NCBI RefSeq assembly: GCF_018729255.1
Contig: NZ_CP076063.1
Coordinates: 1 to 64,000 of the forward strand
Length of the DNA: 64,000 nt
Direction: 5' to 3'
Origin: Cupriavidus sp. EM10
GTDB taxonomy: Bacteria > Pseudomonadota > Gammaproteobacteria > Burkholderiales > Burkholderiaceae
Shown: positions 19,081 through 28,563 of the stretch, in pieces
Layout of the letters: the number at the start of each line of letters is the position of its first letter
Position numbering within the stretch: the stretch's first letter is position 1
Position numbers and translations under genes: made by a program
Notes under the pieces: model-generated
Database searches by the model: none
Seen by the model: only the letters and a program-made list of their open reading frames with translations
What the model was told of the DNA's origin: nothing

Positions 19081-20055
19081 ATGAACGCTCTCCCATCCTC
19101 TCCCGAGACTGCCTGGCTACTGCTCGTCGTTAGCTTGCCAACATCCGCCTCCACTGCGCGCATGCGATTCTGGCGCGGGATCAAGGCGCTTGGCGCCACA
19201 GCACTGCGGGACGGGGCCTATCTACTCCCCAATCTGCCAGGACTGCGGGCACCTTTGCAGACACTGGCAACCGATGCGGCCAGTGAGGATGGCAAGGTCT
19301 GGATGCTGTCCGTACAGGCCGCTGACGACCAGCAGGAGGCGGAGTATCGCGCGTTGTTCGACCGGTCCACCGAATATGCCGAATGGATGGTCGAACTCTC
19401 CAGCGCCCGCTCAACATTGTCCGATTCGGACGAGGCGGAGCTGCTGCGCGTGGCACGCCGGCACGGTCGAGGGATCGACGCTATCCGCAAGGTCGATTTT
19501 TTCCCTAACGAGGCGTCCGCCCGTGCCGAATTGCAGTGGCGCGACTTCAATGCAGCGATCGACATCTTGCTTTCGCCCGGCGAGCCGCACGGAGTAGCCG
19601 GCAACATTCCGCGACGTGACCCGACCCAGTATCAGGGGCGCCAGTGGGCGACCCGCCAGCATCTATGGGTAGACCGTGTCGCCTGCGCTTGGTTGATCCG
19701 GCGCTTTATCGATCCCCATGCCACTTTTCTCTGGCTCGAAGATGTCCGTCAGTGCCCTGACGACGCACTTGGATTCGACTTCGATGGCGCGACGTTCACA
19801 CACATTGGCGACCGCGTTTCGTTTGAGGTGCTGCTCGCCAGCTTCGGACTAGACGAAGACAAAGGGCTCGCCCGCCTCGGCCAGATGATCCATGTTCTGG
19901 ATGTCGGCGGCACACCGGTTGCCGAAGCCAGTGGCTTTGAGGCAGTGCTGGCAGGCGCCCGGGAACGCCTCCCTAACGACGACGCACTGCTGGATGAAGT
20001 CGGCTATGTCCTCGACTCGCTGTACACGCATTTCTCAAGCCCGCGCAAACGCTAG
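19081..20055 (+). CDS. chrB: ChrB, chromate-responsive regulator
   Basis: 324 residues. The N-terminal half (LLLVVSLPTSASTARMRFWR; RDGAYLLPN) and the C-terminal domain starting near residue 190 (LWVDRVACAWLIRRFIDPHA) form the two-domain ChrB family. ChrB is reported as the chromate sensor and activator or repressor of chr operons. It heads a plus-strand cluster with chrA, chrC, chrE and chrF. Its C-terminal domain is repeated as a separate gene at 22272-22694. Confidence 0.92.
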   Translation: MNALPSSPETAWLLLVVSLPTSASTARMRFWRGIKALGATALRDGAYLLPNLPGLRAPLQTLATDAASEDGKVWMLSVQAADDQQEAEYRALFDRSTEYAEWMVELSSARSTLSDSDEAELLRVARRHGRGIDAIRKVDFFPNEASARAELQWRDFNAAIDILLSPGEPHGVAGNIPRRDPTQYQGRQWATRQHLWVDRVACAWLIRRFIDPHATFLWLEDVRQCPDDALGFDFDGATFTHIGDRVSFEVLLASFGLDEDKGLARLGQMIHVLDVGGTPVAEASGFEAVLAGARERLPNDDALLDEVGYVLDSLYTHFSSPRKR

Positions 20056-20097
20056 TCGTTGCCAATCAACAAAGAAGCAAACTATTCAACAGACACG

Positions 20098-21303
20098 ATG
20101 AACTCGCCCCAACCACCCGATACCACTGCAGCCGGTTCGGTACATACCGCGCCCACTTATACGCTACGCCAACTGGTGATGTACTTCCTGCGGCTTGGCA
20201 CCCTCGGCTTTGGCGGTCCCGTGGCGCTAGCCGGCTACATGCACCGCGACCTCGTCGAGGCAAAGCAGTGGATCACCGATGCCGACTACAAGGAAGGCCT
20301 TGCCCTGGCCCAGCTCGCGCCGGGACCGCTTGCCGCTCAACTGGCCATTTACCTGGGATACGTCCACTACCGCATCGTAGGCGCAACGCTCGTCGGCGTG
20401 GCCTTTGTACTGCCGTCGTTTCTCATGGTGTTGGCACTCGGGTGGGCATATGTGCGCTTCGGCGGCCTGACCTGGATGCAGTCGGTATTCTATGGCGTAG
20501 GCGCAGCAGTGATTGGCATCATCGCAATCAGCGCGTACAAGCTGACCAAAAAGAGCGTCGGCAACGACAAGTTGCTCTGGTTTATCTATCTGGTGCTCGT
20601 GGCCGTCACGGTCATTACAGAATCGGAAGTGGCGTGGCTGTTCCTTGCCGCGGGCGTCCTGGTCTGGTTCTGGCGCGCCCCGCCGAAGTGGCTGCGCCAA
20701 GGCAAGATGAATGCGTTCGCTGCGACCCCATTGCCGGCGGCAAGCGGCATGATGAGTACGTTGGATTGGCCGCTTCTTTCCCAGATTGGCGTGTTCTTTG
20801 CCAAGGCGGGAGCCTTCGTTTTCGGGTCGGGACTTGCCATCGTGCCGTTCCTGTACGGTGGTGTGGTGACGGAGTACCACTGGCTGAACGACAAGCAGTT
20901 TGTCGATGCCGTCGCAGTCGCCATGATCACACCCGGCCCGGTGGTCATCACCGTTGGCTTCATTGGCTACCTCGTCGCCGGCCTGCCTGGCGCCTGCGTG
21001 GCTGCGGCCGCAACGTTTCTACCGTGCTACCTGTTCACCGTCCTACCCGCCCCATATTTCAAGAAATACGGAAAACTACCTGCGATCCTCGCCTTTGTGG
21101 ACGGTGTCACCGCGGCGGCCATCGGCGCCATTACTGGCGCGGTGATCGTGTTGGCGAAGCGGTCGATCGTTGATATCCCGACAGCGTTGCTGGCGCTTGT
21201 CACCGTCGCATTGCTTCTGAAGTTCAAGAAGCTGTCCGAGCCCATGATCGTTGCCGGGGCGGCCTTGATTGGTCTGGTCGCCTATCCGTTGTTGCATCAC
21301 TGA
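20098..21303 (+). CDS. chrA: ChrA, chromate efflux transporter
   Basis: ATG at 20098 (MNSPQPPDTTAAGSVHTAP) gives 401 residues, the length known for plasmid ChrA. Two homologous halves are visible, with LGTLGFGGPVALAGYM in the first and AFVFGSGLAIVPFLYGG in the second, plus many membrane helices. CHR-family proteins expel chromate from the cytoplasm using the proton motive force. It follows chrB by 42 bp; chrC follows it by 19 bp. Confidence 0.95.
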   Translation: MNSPQPPDTTAAGSVHTAPTYTLRQLVMYFLRLGTLGFGGPVALAGYMHRDLVEAKQWITDADYKEGLALAQLAPGPLAAQLAIYLGYVHYRIVGATLVGVAFVLPSFLMVLALGWAYVRFGGLTWMQSVFYGVGAAVIGIIAISAYKLTKKSVGNDKLLWFIYLVLVAVTVITESEVAWLFLAAGVLVWFWRAPPKWLRQGKMNAFAATPLPAASGMMSTLDWPLLSQIGVFFAKAGAFVFGSGLAIVPFLYGGVVTEYHWLNDKQFVDAVAVAMITPGPVVITVGFIGYLVAGLPGACVAAAATFLPCYLFTVLPAPYFKKYGKLPAILAFVDGVTAAAIGAITGAVIVLAKRSIVDIPTALLALVTVALLLKFKKLSEPMIVAGAALIGLVAYPLLHH

Positions 21304-21322
21304 GATGCCACAGGAGACTCTT

Positions 21323-21916
21323 ATGCTCTACGAAATGAAGCCGCTAGGTTGTGAACCTGCGAAGCTGACTGGCCTCTCCGAGAAGCTGATCTTCAGCCAC
21401 TATGAGAACAATTATGGCGGCGCGGTCAAGCGACTGAATGCCATTACGGCCACGCTCGCAGAGCTGGATATGGCAACCGCTCCCGTGTTCACGCTCAACG
21501 GACTGAAGCGCGAAGAACTCATCGCGACGAATTCCATGATTCTGCATGAGGTGTACTTCGACAGCCTGGGTGACGGCGGTTCGCTGGACGGTGCTTTAAA
21601 GACGGCGATCGAACGTGATTTCGGCTCGGTCGAACGCTGGCAGGCCGAATTCACCGCGATGGGCAAGGCGCTCGGCGGCGGATCGGGCTGGGTACTGCTT
21701 ACTTACTCGCCGCGTGACGGGCGGCTGGTCAACCAGTGGGCATCTGACCACGCCCATACGTTGGCTGGGGGTACACCGGTCCTGGCGCTCGATATGTATG
21801 AGCACTCCTACCACATGGACTACGGCGCAAAGGCGGCAGCTTATGTGGACGCGTTCATGCAGAACATCCACTGGCAACGGGCGGCCACTCGCTTCGCGGC
21901 TGCCGTGCGGGACTAA
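21323..21916 (+). CDS. chrC: ChrC, Fe/Mn superoxide dismutase
   Basis: ATG at 21323 behind CAGGAGAC gives 197 residues. It has the SOD fold markers FSHYENNYGGAVKRLN, ATNSMILHEVYFDSLG, GGGSGWVLLTY and ALDMYEHSYHMDYG, which carry the metal-ligand His and Asp. In chromate clusters ChrC removes superoxide formed during chromate reduction. It lies between chrA and chrE, cotranscribed by spacing. Confidence 0.92.
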   Translation: MLYEMKPLGCEPAKLTGLSEKLIFSHYENNYGGAVKRLNAITATLAELDMATAPVFTLNGLKREELIATNSMILHEVYFDSLGDGGSLDGALKTAIERDFGSVERWQAEFTAMGKALGGGSGWVLLTYSPRDGRLVNQWASDHAHTLAGGTPVLALDMYEHSYHMDYGAKAAAYVDAFMQNIHWQRAATRFAAAVRD

Positions 21917-21933
21917 CCGAAGCAGGCACACCT

Positions 21934-22275
21934 ATGCCTAACGCCACATCTTCCTTGGAACTCGCGGCTGCCTTGCACGGATTAAACGCCCCGCAGTTGA
22001 TCGACGTCCGGCGTAAGCCTGCGTTCGATGCGAGTGAACAAATGATTGCGGGGGCTGCCTGGCGCAATCCGGACGAACTTGGCAACTGGATCGCCACGCT
22101 TGATGCGAATCGCCCGGTTACCGTCTATTGCGTCCACGGCCACCAGGTCAGCCAGGACTGCGCAGCGCTACTCGAGGCCGTTGGCTTCGACGCGACGTAT
22201 CTGGTTGGTGGATTCGAAGACTGGATCGCAGGTAATCACCCGACGATTCGGAAACCATTACGGATAGAGCCATGA
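21934..22275 (+). CDS. chrE: ChrE, rhodanese-like protein
   Basis: 113 residues, single rhodanese domain. LIDVRRKPAFDAS is the CH2 block, and VTVYCVHGHQVSQD contains the active-site Cys loop. The domain ends with LVGGFEDWIAGN. Rhodaneses transfer sulfane sulfur. In chr clusters ChrE is thought to deal with Cr-thiol complexes. Its stop overlaps the next start by 4 bp. Confidence 0.88.
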   Translation: MPNATSSLELAAALHGLNAPQLIDVRRKPAFDASEQMIAGAAWRNPDELGNWIATLDANRPVTVYCVHGHQVSQDCAALLEAVGFDATYLVGGFEDWIAGNHPTIRKPLRIEP

Positions 22276-22694
22276 AATGGATCACACGTGAACGGCCAAA
22301 GATCGATCGTATTGCCTGCCCATGGCTGATCGCCCGATTTGTCGATGACGCGCCCGACTTCCTGTATGTACCGTCGGGCGACGTGGTTCGCATCGCCAAC
22401 GAAACCGGCGCGATCCCCTACGACATCCCAGGTGTTGAGCTCACGCACGTCGGTGAGCTGTGCAGCTTCGACGCGTTTCTGGAGAAGTACAAGTTAGGCG
22501 AGAATCCGGCCCTTCAGCAACTAGCCAGCATTGTTCGCGGTGCGGATACCTCGCGGCTCGACCTCACGCCGCAGTCAAGCGGGCTCTACGCCATTTCACT
22601 AGGGCTTTCTCATGTCTTCACGAATGACCACGAGATGCTTGCGCAAGGCATGGTGATGTACGACGCATTGTACGCATGGTGTCAAAGCTGTTAG
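22272..22694 (+). CDS. chrF: ChrF / stand-alone ChrB C-terminal domain protein
   Basis: 140 residues. KIDRIACPWLIARFVDDAPD aligns with the C-terminal half of ChrB (VDRVACAWLIRRFIDPHA). ELTHVGELCSFDAFLEKYKL matches ChrB THIGDRVSFEVLLASFGL. It occupies the chrF place of the chrBACEF order. ChrF proteins are reported as regulators linked to chromate; the symbol rests on position and domain. Confidence 0.7.
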   Translation: MKWITRERPKIDRIACPWLIARFVDDAPDFLYVPSGDVVRIANETGAIPYDIPGVELTHVGELCSFDAFLEKYKLGENPALQQLASIVRGADTSRLDLTPQSSGLYAISLGLSHVFTNDHEMLAQGMVMYDALYAWCQSC

Positions 22695-22752
22695 GCGGAA
22701 ACCCATCAATGGCCACCACAGGTCTCCACCTGACTTCCCTTGGGACGTTCAA

Positions 22753-23112
22753 ATGAAACGAATACTGACTGCGGTATGTGCAGGAATCGCTATCACCAGT
22801 TCAGCGACCGCAGCAACGGCGCAAGACGTATTTCGACACCTGAAGGCATCGGAGATCAAACGGACAATCAGCGGGAAGGTGATCACTGACGGCCCCCACT
22901 GGGCCGACAAATTCGCATCGGACGGTACCGTCGAATCCATCATGCAAGGCCAGGTGCAGAAGGGGCGCTGGAGTGTACGCGGCAGCAATCTTTGCCTGGC
23001 CTATCCCAGCGCAAAGGCCGAGGAGTGTTTCGAGGTGTGGCGGTACGGCCAAATGATTGAGTATCGCCGCGATGGCGTCCTCGTGGCGCAAGGGAAGTTG
23101 GTGATTCAGTGA
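22753..23112 (+). CDS. Secreted hypothetical protein of the chr cluster
   Basis: 119 residues with a signal peptide (MKRILTAVCAGIAITSSATA, then ATAQ). The mature domain has two Cys and regular aromatic spacing (KGRWSVRGSNLCLAY; CFEVWRYGQMIEYRRDG), like small periplasmic beta-barrel proteins. No named family assigned with certainty. It lies 58 bp after chrF in the same direction. Confidence 0.65.
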   Translation: MKRILTAVCAGIAITSSATAATAQDVFRHLKASEIKRTISGKVITDGPHWADKFASDGTVESIMQGQVQKGRWSVRGSNLCLAYPSAKAEECFEVWRYGQMIEYRRDGVLVAQGKLVIQ

Positions 23113-23131
23113 AGAAAGGAGGGAGCCTGCG

Positions 23132-23440
23132 ATGTCTTCTCGTCTTCGCAAGTTCGCAACGGCTGCACTGGCTGGTGCACTAGCCCTGGCCACGACGGGC
23201 TGCGACAGGCACCCATTCGGCGAGCGCAGTCACCAGGTGGTCGCCATCGCTCAGGTTCCCGCACCAGTCAGATCAACGATTGACCAGCAGGCGAGGGGCC
23301 GCGCCGTCGGCGACATCAAAAAGCAGGTAGTGGATGGCAGGACTAGATACGAGGTCACTTTCGGGTCCGGCGCTGACAAGACAACAATATTGATCGGCGA
23401 GGATGGCAGACAACTCGCAGACGACGATGACGAGGACTGA
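23132..23440 (+). CDS. PepSY-like putative lipoprotein
   Basis: 102 residues. The signal sequence ends in a lipobox-like TTGC (residues about 20-26), so it is probably a lipoprotein. The rest (VPAPVRSTIDQQARGRAVGD, KKQVVDGRTRYEVTF) resembles a PepSY-like fold. An acidic tail (DGRQLADDDDED) could bind cations. AAAGGAGGG precedes the start. Confidence 0.65.
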   Translation: MSSRLRKFATAALAGALALATTGCDRHPFGERSHQVVAIAQVPAPVRSTIDQQARGRAVGDIKKQVVDGRTRYEVTFGSGADKTTILIGEDGRQLADDDDED

Positions 23441-23462
23441 CTCCGCACCAGGCGAGGCTGGC

Positions 23463-24703
23463 ATGTCGGCACGCGCAACCTTCCGTACGAAACTCGCCAG
23501 TCTTGTGCTTCCGCCTGGAATCGACGCAAGCGTGAAGCCGCTTCTCGTCGGCCGTGCGTTGCGTGGATTGTGCGACGGGTATGTCGCGGTACTCCTGCCA
23601 GCGTATCTGCTGGGGCTTGGCTTCGGCCAGTTTTCTGTCGGACTGATCAGCAGCGGGACGCTGATTGGCTCCGCGCTCGGAACCATTCTCGTCGGACTCG
23701 TTGGGAGCCGCTTTTCACAACGCCGTCTGCTGATGCTTGCTGCGGTGCTGATGGCGGCTACAGGGCTGGGCTTTGCAGTCCTGACATCACTCTGGCCACT
23801 GTTGATCGTAGCCTTTGTCGGTACGCTGAACCCGAGCTCTGGCGATGTCAGCGTGTTCCTGCCGCTGGAGCAAGCCCGTCTTGCAGACGCCACGACACCT
23901 GAGGCGCGGACAGCGCTGTTCGCTCGGTACAGCCTTGTGGGGGCATTCTCCGCCGCCATCGGCGCGTTAGCTGCTGCCTTGCCGGCATGGATCTCCGCTC
24001 ACGCCGACGTGTCATTTCTGGCTGCAATGCGGTGGATGTTTGTCATTTACGCCTTGACCGGCATCGCCTTATGGGCGCTCTATGCCCGTCTTCCCAAGCC
24101 TCATCCGCAGTCAGCCGCGCCGACGACCCCCTTGGGGCCATCTCGTCATGTCGTTATCAGGCTGGCGATGCTGTTCAGCATCGATGCGTTTGCTGGCGGT
24201 CTGGTAGTCAATGCCCTGCTGTCGCTTTGGCTGATGCAGCGCTTCGGAATGTCTCCGGGAGCAGCGGGTCAGTTCTTTTTCTGGGCGGGATTGCTGACAA
24301 CGGCCTCCCAGCTCGCGGCGGTGCCGTTGGCGCGGAAGATCGGGTTGCTAAACACCATGGTGTTCACTCACATCCGTTCGAGCGCCTTTCTGATCGCTGC
24401 CGCCTTCGCGCCATCCTTGGCATTGACTTTGCTGCTGTTGCTTGCGCGCAGTGCGCTGTCGCAAATGGATGTGCCGACTAGAACGGCGTTCGTGATGGCC
24501 GTGGTGACGCCCGCTGAGCGTACGGCGGCGGCAAGTCTGACTGCTGTGCCGAGGAGCCTGGCCGCTGCGGTCAGCCCGGTACTTGCAGGGGGCTAATGGC
24601 CATGGGCTGGATTGGCGCACCGCTGTTGGCCTACGGTGTGCTGAAAATCGGCTATGACCTCGCCATTCTGACCGCCTTCAGACGGATCAAACCGCTCAAC
24701 TGA
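23463..24703 (+). CDS. MFS permease of the chr cluster (frame break)
   Basis: ATG at 23463 gives MSARATFRTKLASLVLPPGI; earlier starts at 23403 or 23427 would overlap the preceding gene. About twelve membrane helices, with the loop-2 MFS pattern GSRFSQRRLL. The frame stops at 24596, but the next frame continues LMAMGWIGAPLLAYGVLK to TGA at 24703. One base is missing in the G5 run at 24588-24592. The substrate is unknown. In CH34 additional transporter genes also accompany the chr cluster (general knowledge). Confidence 0.75.
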
Positions 24704-24760
24704 TCGAGATTCGGCGTGTAGCCGACCTGGCGCCTTTCAGGCGCGAAACTGGAGCGAACA

Positions 24761-25686
24761 ATGCAAGCTGCAAAGCAAGTCGTACTGGCCGTTTCCTACA
24801 TCATCGGTGCCTGCGCCATCGCCACCGCAGCCCCGTGGAGCGACGTGCAGCACTGGATACCACTCGACTCGAGCAGATCACCGGCTTGAAGGGCAGTTTC
24901 TCCGAAGCCGAGAACGTCTTCAAGGTTTCCAAACCACGTACCGACGTACCGATCAAAGTGGATGGTGCGGCCATGCCCCCCTTCATGGGGCTAACGTCTT
25001 GGGCAGCTTTCACTCCTGCGCACGGACGTCAAGTCATGCTGATGGGAGACACCGTGCTTCTTGAGGACGAAGTGAATCCAGCCATGAGCGTCGCGCTCGA
25101 TGCCGGATTGGAAGTCACGGCGCTCCACAATCACTTCTTCTTTGATCAACCGCGGGTGTACTTCATGCACATCGGAGGTATGGGCGATCCTGATCAGCTA
25201 GCCGCCGGCGTGAAGAAGCTATACGACAAGATAGCCGAAATACGCGCGGCCAACCCTTCCGTTGCGAGCGGCTTCTCAGGTGCGATTCCGCACGAGAATG
25301 CAATCAGTGCCGCACCGCTTGAAACCGTCTTCGGCAAGAAGGGACAGGCGAGCAACGGGATGTTCAAAGTCGTCATCGGCGCCAAGGGGACCATGCATGG
25401 CGTCACGTTCGGCAATGAGATGGGCCTTAACACGTGGGCGGCGTTCGCCGGGACCGATGACTCCGCCATCGTGGACGGGGACTTTGCGATGCGCGAAGAG
25501 GAGCTTCAGGTGGTGCTCAAAGCGATGCGATCAGGTGGAATCAATATCGTTGCCATACACCAGCACATGACCAACGAACAGCCGCGCTATATGTTCCTGC
25601 ATTATTGGGGCAAGGGTAAAGCGACTGAGCTCGCCGCAAGCATCAAGAAGGCCTTGGACGCACAGGCTGGCGTGCATCGACCTTAG
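24761..25686 (+). CDS. chrL: LppY/LpqO-family (DUF1259) secreted protein (frame break)
   Basis: ATG at 24761 gives a signal peptide (MQAAKQVVLAVSYIIGACAI, then ATAAPW). One missing base near 24850 moves the reading frame to ALDTTRLEQITGLKGSF and on to 25686. Two DUF1259 repeats are visible, each with a His-rich turn (ALHNHFFFDQPRVYFMHIGG; AIHQHMTNEQPRYMFLHYWG). The name chrL is used for an LppY/LpqO protein next to chromate genes in C. metallidurans. Periplasmic function unknown. Confidence 0.75.
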
Positions 25687-25702
25687 GTCATGGAGCATCG
25701 CT

Positions 25703-26749
25703 ATGTTCACAAGGCGCACCCCGCGACAACAGCAATCGCTGCGATACCACGGCCTATCCGTTTGGGTACTCTTATTGGCTATGTTGCTCGGACCAGCTCT
25801 CTGCTTGTCCGGTACGACGGCGATGCCCTCCCGCGCCTTGCCGCTGCAACACGCAGGCGACTTTCCATTGCCAGGTGGGACGACCCGATGGGACTATCTC
25901 AGCCTCGATCCGGCCCGTTCCAAGCTATTTATTGCTCATCTCGGTGATAGCGAGATCGTCGTGATGGACATCAAGTCGAAGACCATTGTGGCAACCATAG
26001 CCAACGTGGGCCATGTGCACGGAACGCTCGCCATTCCGGAGCTCAATCGCGTGTACGCGTCGGCAACCGGAACCGATGAGGTCGTGGCAATCGATGCATC
26101 CACGTTCAAGATCGTGGCCCGCATCCCAGGCGGCAAGTATCCTGACGGGATCGCCTATGCGCCAGAGGTTGGCAAGCTGTATGTCTCTGACGAGCATGGC
26201 AACACCGAAACCGTGATCGACGTCCGAACTAACCGGCGTGTGGCTACCATTGAGTTAGGCGGAGCCGTCGGGAACACGCAGTACGACCCCATCTCGAAAC
26301 ACATCTTCGTGAACGTCCAGGGTCGCCAGTCTCTGGCCGAGATTGATCCGCAGACTGACAGAGTCCTCGATCGCATCGCGCTGCCGGGAGCAGAAGGCAA
26401 CCACGGGTTGCTAATCGTGCCGAAGTCCCGGTTAGCGTTCATCGCCTGCGAGGGAAATGATCGCCTGTTAGTATTGGATTTGGAAGCCAAACGAATCGTC
26501 GCAAACCTCGGAGTCGGCGGGGAGCCGGATGTGCTGGGCTATGACGAAAATCTTGGCCAACTGTATGTGGCAAGCGAGTCAGGCGTGCTGTCGGTTTTCA
26601 AGGTCACGGCTACAGACGTGACAAAGGTCGCGGAAGGCTTTGTCGGAGCAAATGCGCACAGCCTCGCCGTCGACCCCGCTTCGCATGAGATCTATCTTCC
26701 GCTGAAGAATGCAGATCATCGCCCTGCAATGCGGGTCATGAGGCCTTAA
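25703..26749 (+). CDS. Secreted YncE-like beta-propeller protein
   Basis: 348 residues. A long N-terminus with one hydrophobic segment (VWVLLLAMLLGPALCLSG) is probably a signal peptide. The rest is repeated blades (IVVMDIKSKTIVATI; VVAIDASTFKIVARIPGGK; ETVIDVRTNRRVATIELGG) typical of YncE/NHL-like propellers. It starts 14 bp after the LppY-like gene and is the last gene of the chromate region. A second propeller of the same type lies at 33906-35027. Ligand unknown. Confidence 0.75.
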   Translation: MFTRRTPRQQQSLRYHGLSVWVLLLAMLLGPALCLSGTTAMPSRALPLQHAGDFPLPGGTTRWDYLSLDPARSKLFIAHLGDSEIVVMDIKSKTIVATIANVGHVHGTLAIPELNRVYASATGTDEVVAIDASTFKIVARIPGGKYPDGIAYAPEVGKLYVSDEHGNTETVIDVRTNRRVATIELGGAVGNTQYDPISKHIFVNVQGRQSLAEIDPQTDRVLDRIALPGAEGNHGLLIVPKSRLAFIACEGNDRLLVLDLEAKRIVANLGVGGEPDVLGYDENLGQLYVASESGVLSVFKVTATDVTKVAEGFVGANAHSLAVDPASHEIYLPLKNADHRPAMRVMRP

Positions 26750-26936
26750 CGCTCGTTCTGGCAATATTGCTCGCACATCCTGGCTGCTCCGGATCAGGAC
26801 GTCCACATCGGCGCCCATAGCGGTCACTTCATGTCAGGTCTCCGAGCAACTGAGATGGGTTGTTCTGAGCCATCTGACTTGGTCGACCAGGCGCCGTGTC
26901 GCCTGCACATCGGGTCCTCGCCGGCCCGACCGGTCG

Positions 26937-28424
26937 CTACGGCACATCATCAGCGAACGTGGCATCGACGAAGGCACGCAATTGCGTCAGGTCGGTCTTG
27001 GCGTAGGCTGCCGTGGTCTGTACGGAGGCGTGGCCAAGCAGCGCCTGGGCGGCCGGCAGCGGCACCTGGTGGTCGACCACCAGCGTACGTGCGTAGGCAT
27101 GGCGCAGCCAGTGAGGCGACGCGGCGCGCAGCAGCATCGCCTGTGCCGGCTCGCGCGCCTGCAGACCATCGGCCACGACAGCGAAGATCGCCTTGATCTC
27201 CCGATAGAGCCCCGTCTGCTGCAGCGCTTCCCCCTTGCTGCCGTGGATCACGGGCAATGTTTCGTGCGCCGATGGCTCGGGTGGCAGGCCGCGGGCACGC
27301 CGATAGGCCCGCAGCACGACCATGCACTGGGCCGGCAGCGGGATGGCTCGTACCTTGCGCCCCTTGCCGCAGACATAGAGCGTCCACCGCCCAGGCGCCT
27401 CGGCCTCCAGTCGGGGCAGTGCAGTCTCGGCCGACCAGGCCAGTTCCGCCAGGCGCACGCCGGCATAGCGATACAGCGCCCAAATCGCACGCTGGCGAAG
27501 CGCCGGCAACAAATCGCCGGCACTGTTTGCGTCAAGCCAGGCATCGCACGCGTCCAGCAGTGCCGACGGGATCAGCCGCGTCGGCACAAAGCCGCTTCGT
27601 GCGCGGCTGCCGGCGGACAGTCCGGCGGCCGGGTTGGCATGCAGGTAGCCGGTGGAGTACCAGTACCCGTAGAGGCTGGCTACCACCGCGAGTGCGCGCG
27701 TGCGGGTCGCTTCGGACAGGGGCGGCGAGGTGTCCGCGGTGCCGGGCGAGCCGTGCTCCAACGTGTGCCGGTAGGCGAGCAGTTGCTGGCGCGTCAGGTC
27801 CGACAAAGGCCCGAAGCCATGCGTGCCGCACCAGCGCATCAGCCGACGCAGCTCGGCCCCATAGGCGCGTAGCGTGTGGGACGATCGGCCAGTCCGGTCG
27901 CGCAGAAAAAGCGCCAGCGCCTGCGCGTCGTCGACGGCGCCCAGCGTGTTGGCCGCGGTTTGAGGCTGGGCAAAGCGGCCGGTGCGCGCAAGCCACTCGT
28001 GATCTGCGTGACTGTGCGCAGCCAACCACGGATTTGCCACCAGCCCCGTTGTCTGCGCGGTCGCCGGCACTGCCACTGCGTTCGCCGAGGCGCCGGCGGA
28101 CCGGAAGCGACGCCGGTGCGTGTGCAGCAGCCGAGCGAGGATCGCGTCCGGGCTCGGCGCCTGATCCGCCGGCGCGGTGCGCAGACGCCCGCGCTCCCAG
28201 TACTCGACCGCCCCGTCGTGGGTCAGCAGCAACTTGAGGACCGTCGGCTGCGCCGCCTTGGCGTCCGCGAGCGATCCGTAGCGGCGCTTGATGCGCGTCA
28301 GGGTCCAGTGCGCGTAGACCGGGTGCCCGAGCGCCTCGGCGAGGTAGGCGAGCGCCGCGTCTACCTTGGCCGGCAAGGGGCGCGGCGGCACCGCGCCCGT
28401 ATCGATCCAGTCGGCCGGATTCAT
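26937..28424 (-). CDS. Tyrosine recombinase / integrase
   Basis: 495 residues. The C-terminal catalytic domain shows R (YAGVRLAELAW), HxxR (SPHWLRHAYA) and the nucleophile region (LLGHASVQTTAAYAK). An N-terminal SAM-like arm domain is present (HTLRAYGAELRRLMRWC). ATG at 28424 overlaps the stop of a truncated upstream gene (28421-28511), so it was once the second gene of an operon. Likely mobilises an integrative element; substrate site unknown. Confidence 0.85.
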   Translation of the reverse strand: MNPADWIDTGAVPPRPLPAKVDAALAYLAEALGHPVYAHWTLTRIKRRYGSLADAKAAQPTVLKLLLTHDGAVEYWERGRLRTAPADQAPSPDAILARLLHTHRRRFRSAGASANAVAVPATAQTTGLVANPWLAAHSHADHEWLARTGRFAQPQTAANTLGAVDDAQALALFLRDRTGRSSHTLRAYGAELRRLMRWCGTHGFGPLSDLTRQQLLAYRHTLEHGSPGTADTSPPLSEATRTRALAVVASLYGYWYSTGYLHANPAAGLSAGSRARSGFVPTRLIPSALLDACDAWLDANSAGDLLPALRQRAIWALYRYAGVRLAELAWSAETALPRLEAEAPGRWTLYVCGKGRKVRAIPLPAQCMVVLRAYRRARGLPPEPSAHETLPVIHGSKGEALQQTGLYREIKAIFAVVADGLQAREPAQAMLLRAASPHWLRHAYARTLVVDHQVPLPAAQALLGHASVQTTAAYAKTDLTQLRAFVDATFADDVP

Positions 28425-28511
28425 GGCTTGTCGCGGCGCTTGCCGTCGGGCTTACCGGCCGGCTTGGCGGTCGATCGGGTCGCACGTGCCACCTTGGCGG
28501 CGGGCGTGGCA
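28421..28511 (-). pseudogene. 3' remnant of a gene cut by the Tn3-type element
   Basis: The frame starts abruptly at the outer end of the terminal repeat (28512). It reads AAPATPAAKVARATRSTAKP then AGKPDGKRRDKP and stops at 28421, overlapping the integrase start. The Lys/Ala-rich tail is protein-like. Its 5' part is not found on the other side of the element within this window. Confidence 0.6.
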
Positions 28512-28549
28512 GGGGCGGCTTCAGAATTCGGAAAATATTGCCCTCTAAG
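28512..28549 (+). repeat. 38-bp terminal inverted repeat of a Tn3-family element (left end)
   Basis: The 38-bp stretch begins GGGGCGGCTTCAGAA, has CGGAAAATA in the middle and ends CTCTAAG. Position by position this follows the Tn3/Tn21 terminal repeat (GGGG, CAGAA, CGGAAAATA, GCTAAG). It ends 14 bp before the transposase stop codon. The flanking 5 bp (TGGCA, 28507-28511) would be the target duplication. No right-hand partner was found. Confidence 0.75.
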
Positions 28550-28563
28550 ACCTCGCTCGCGAG

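Noticed and set aside
27532..28485. 317-codon minus-strand frame over the integrase gene
   Set aside because: Arg/Ala/Pro-rich shadow of the tyrosine recombinase in another frame.
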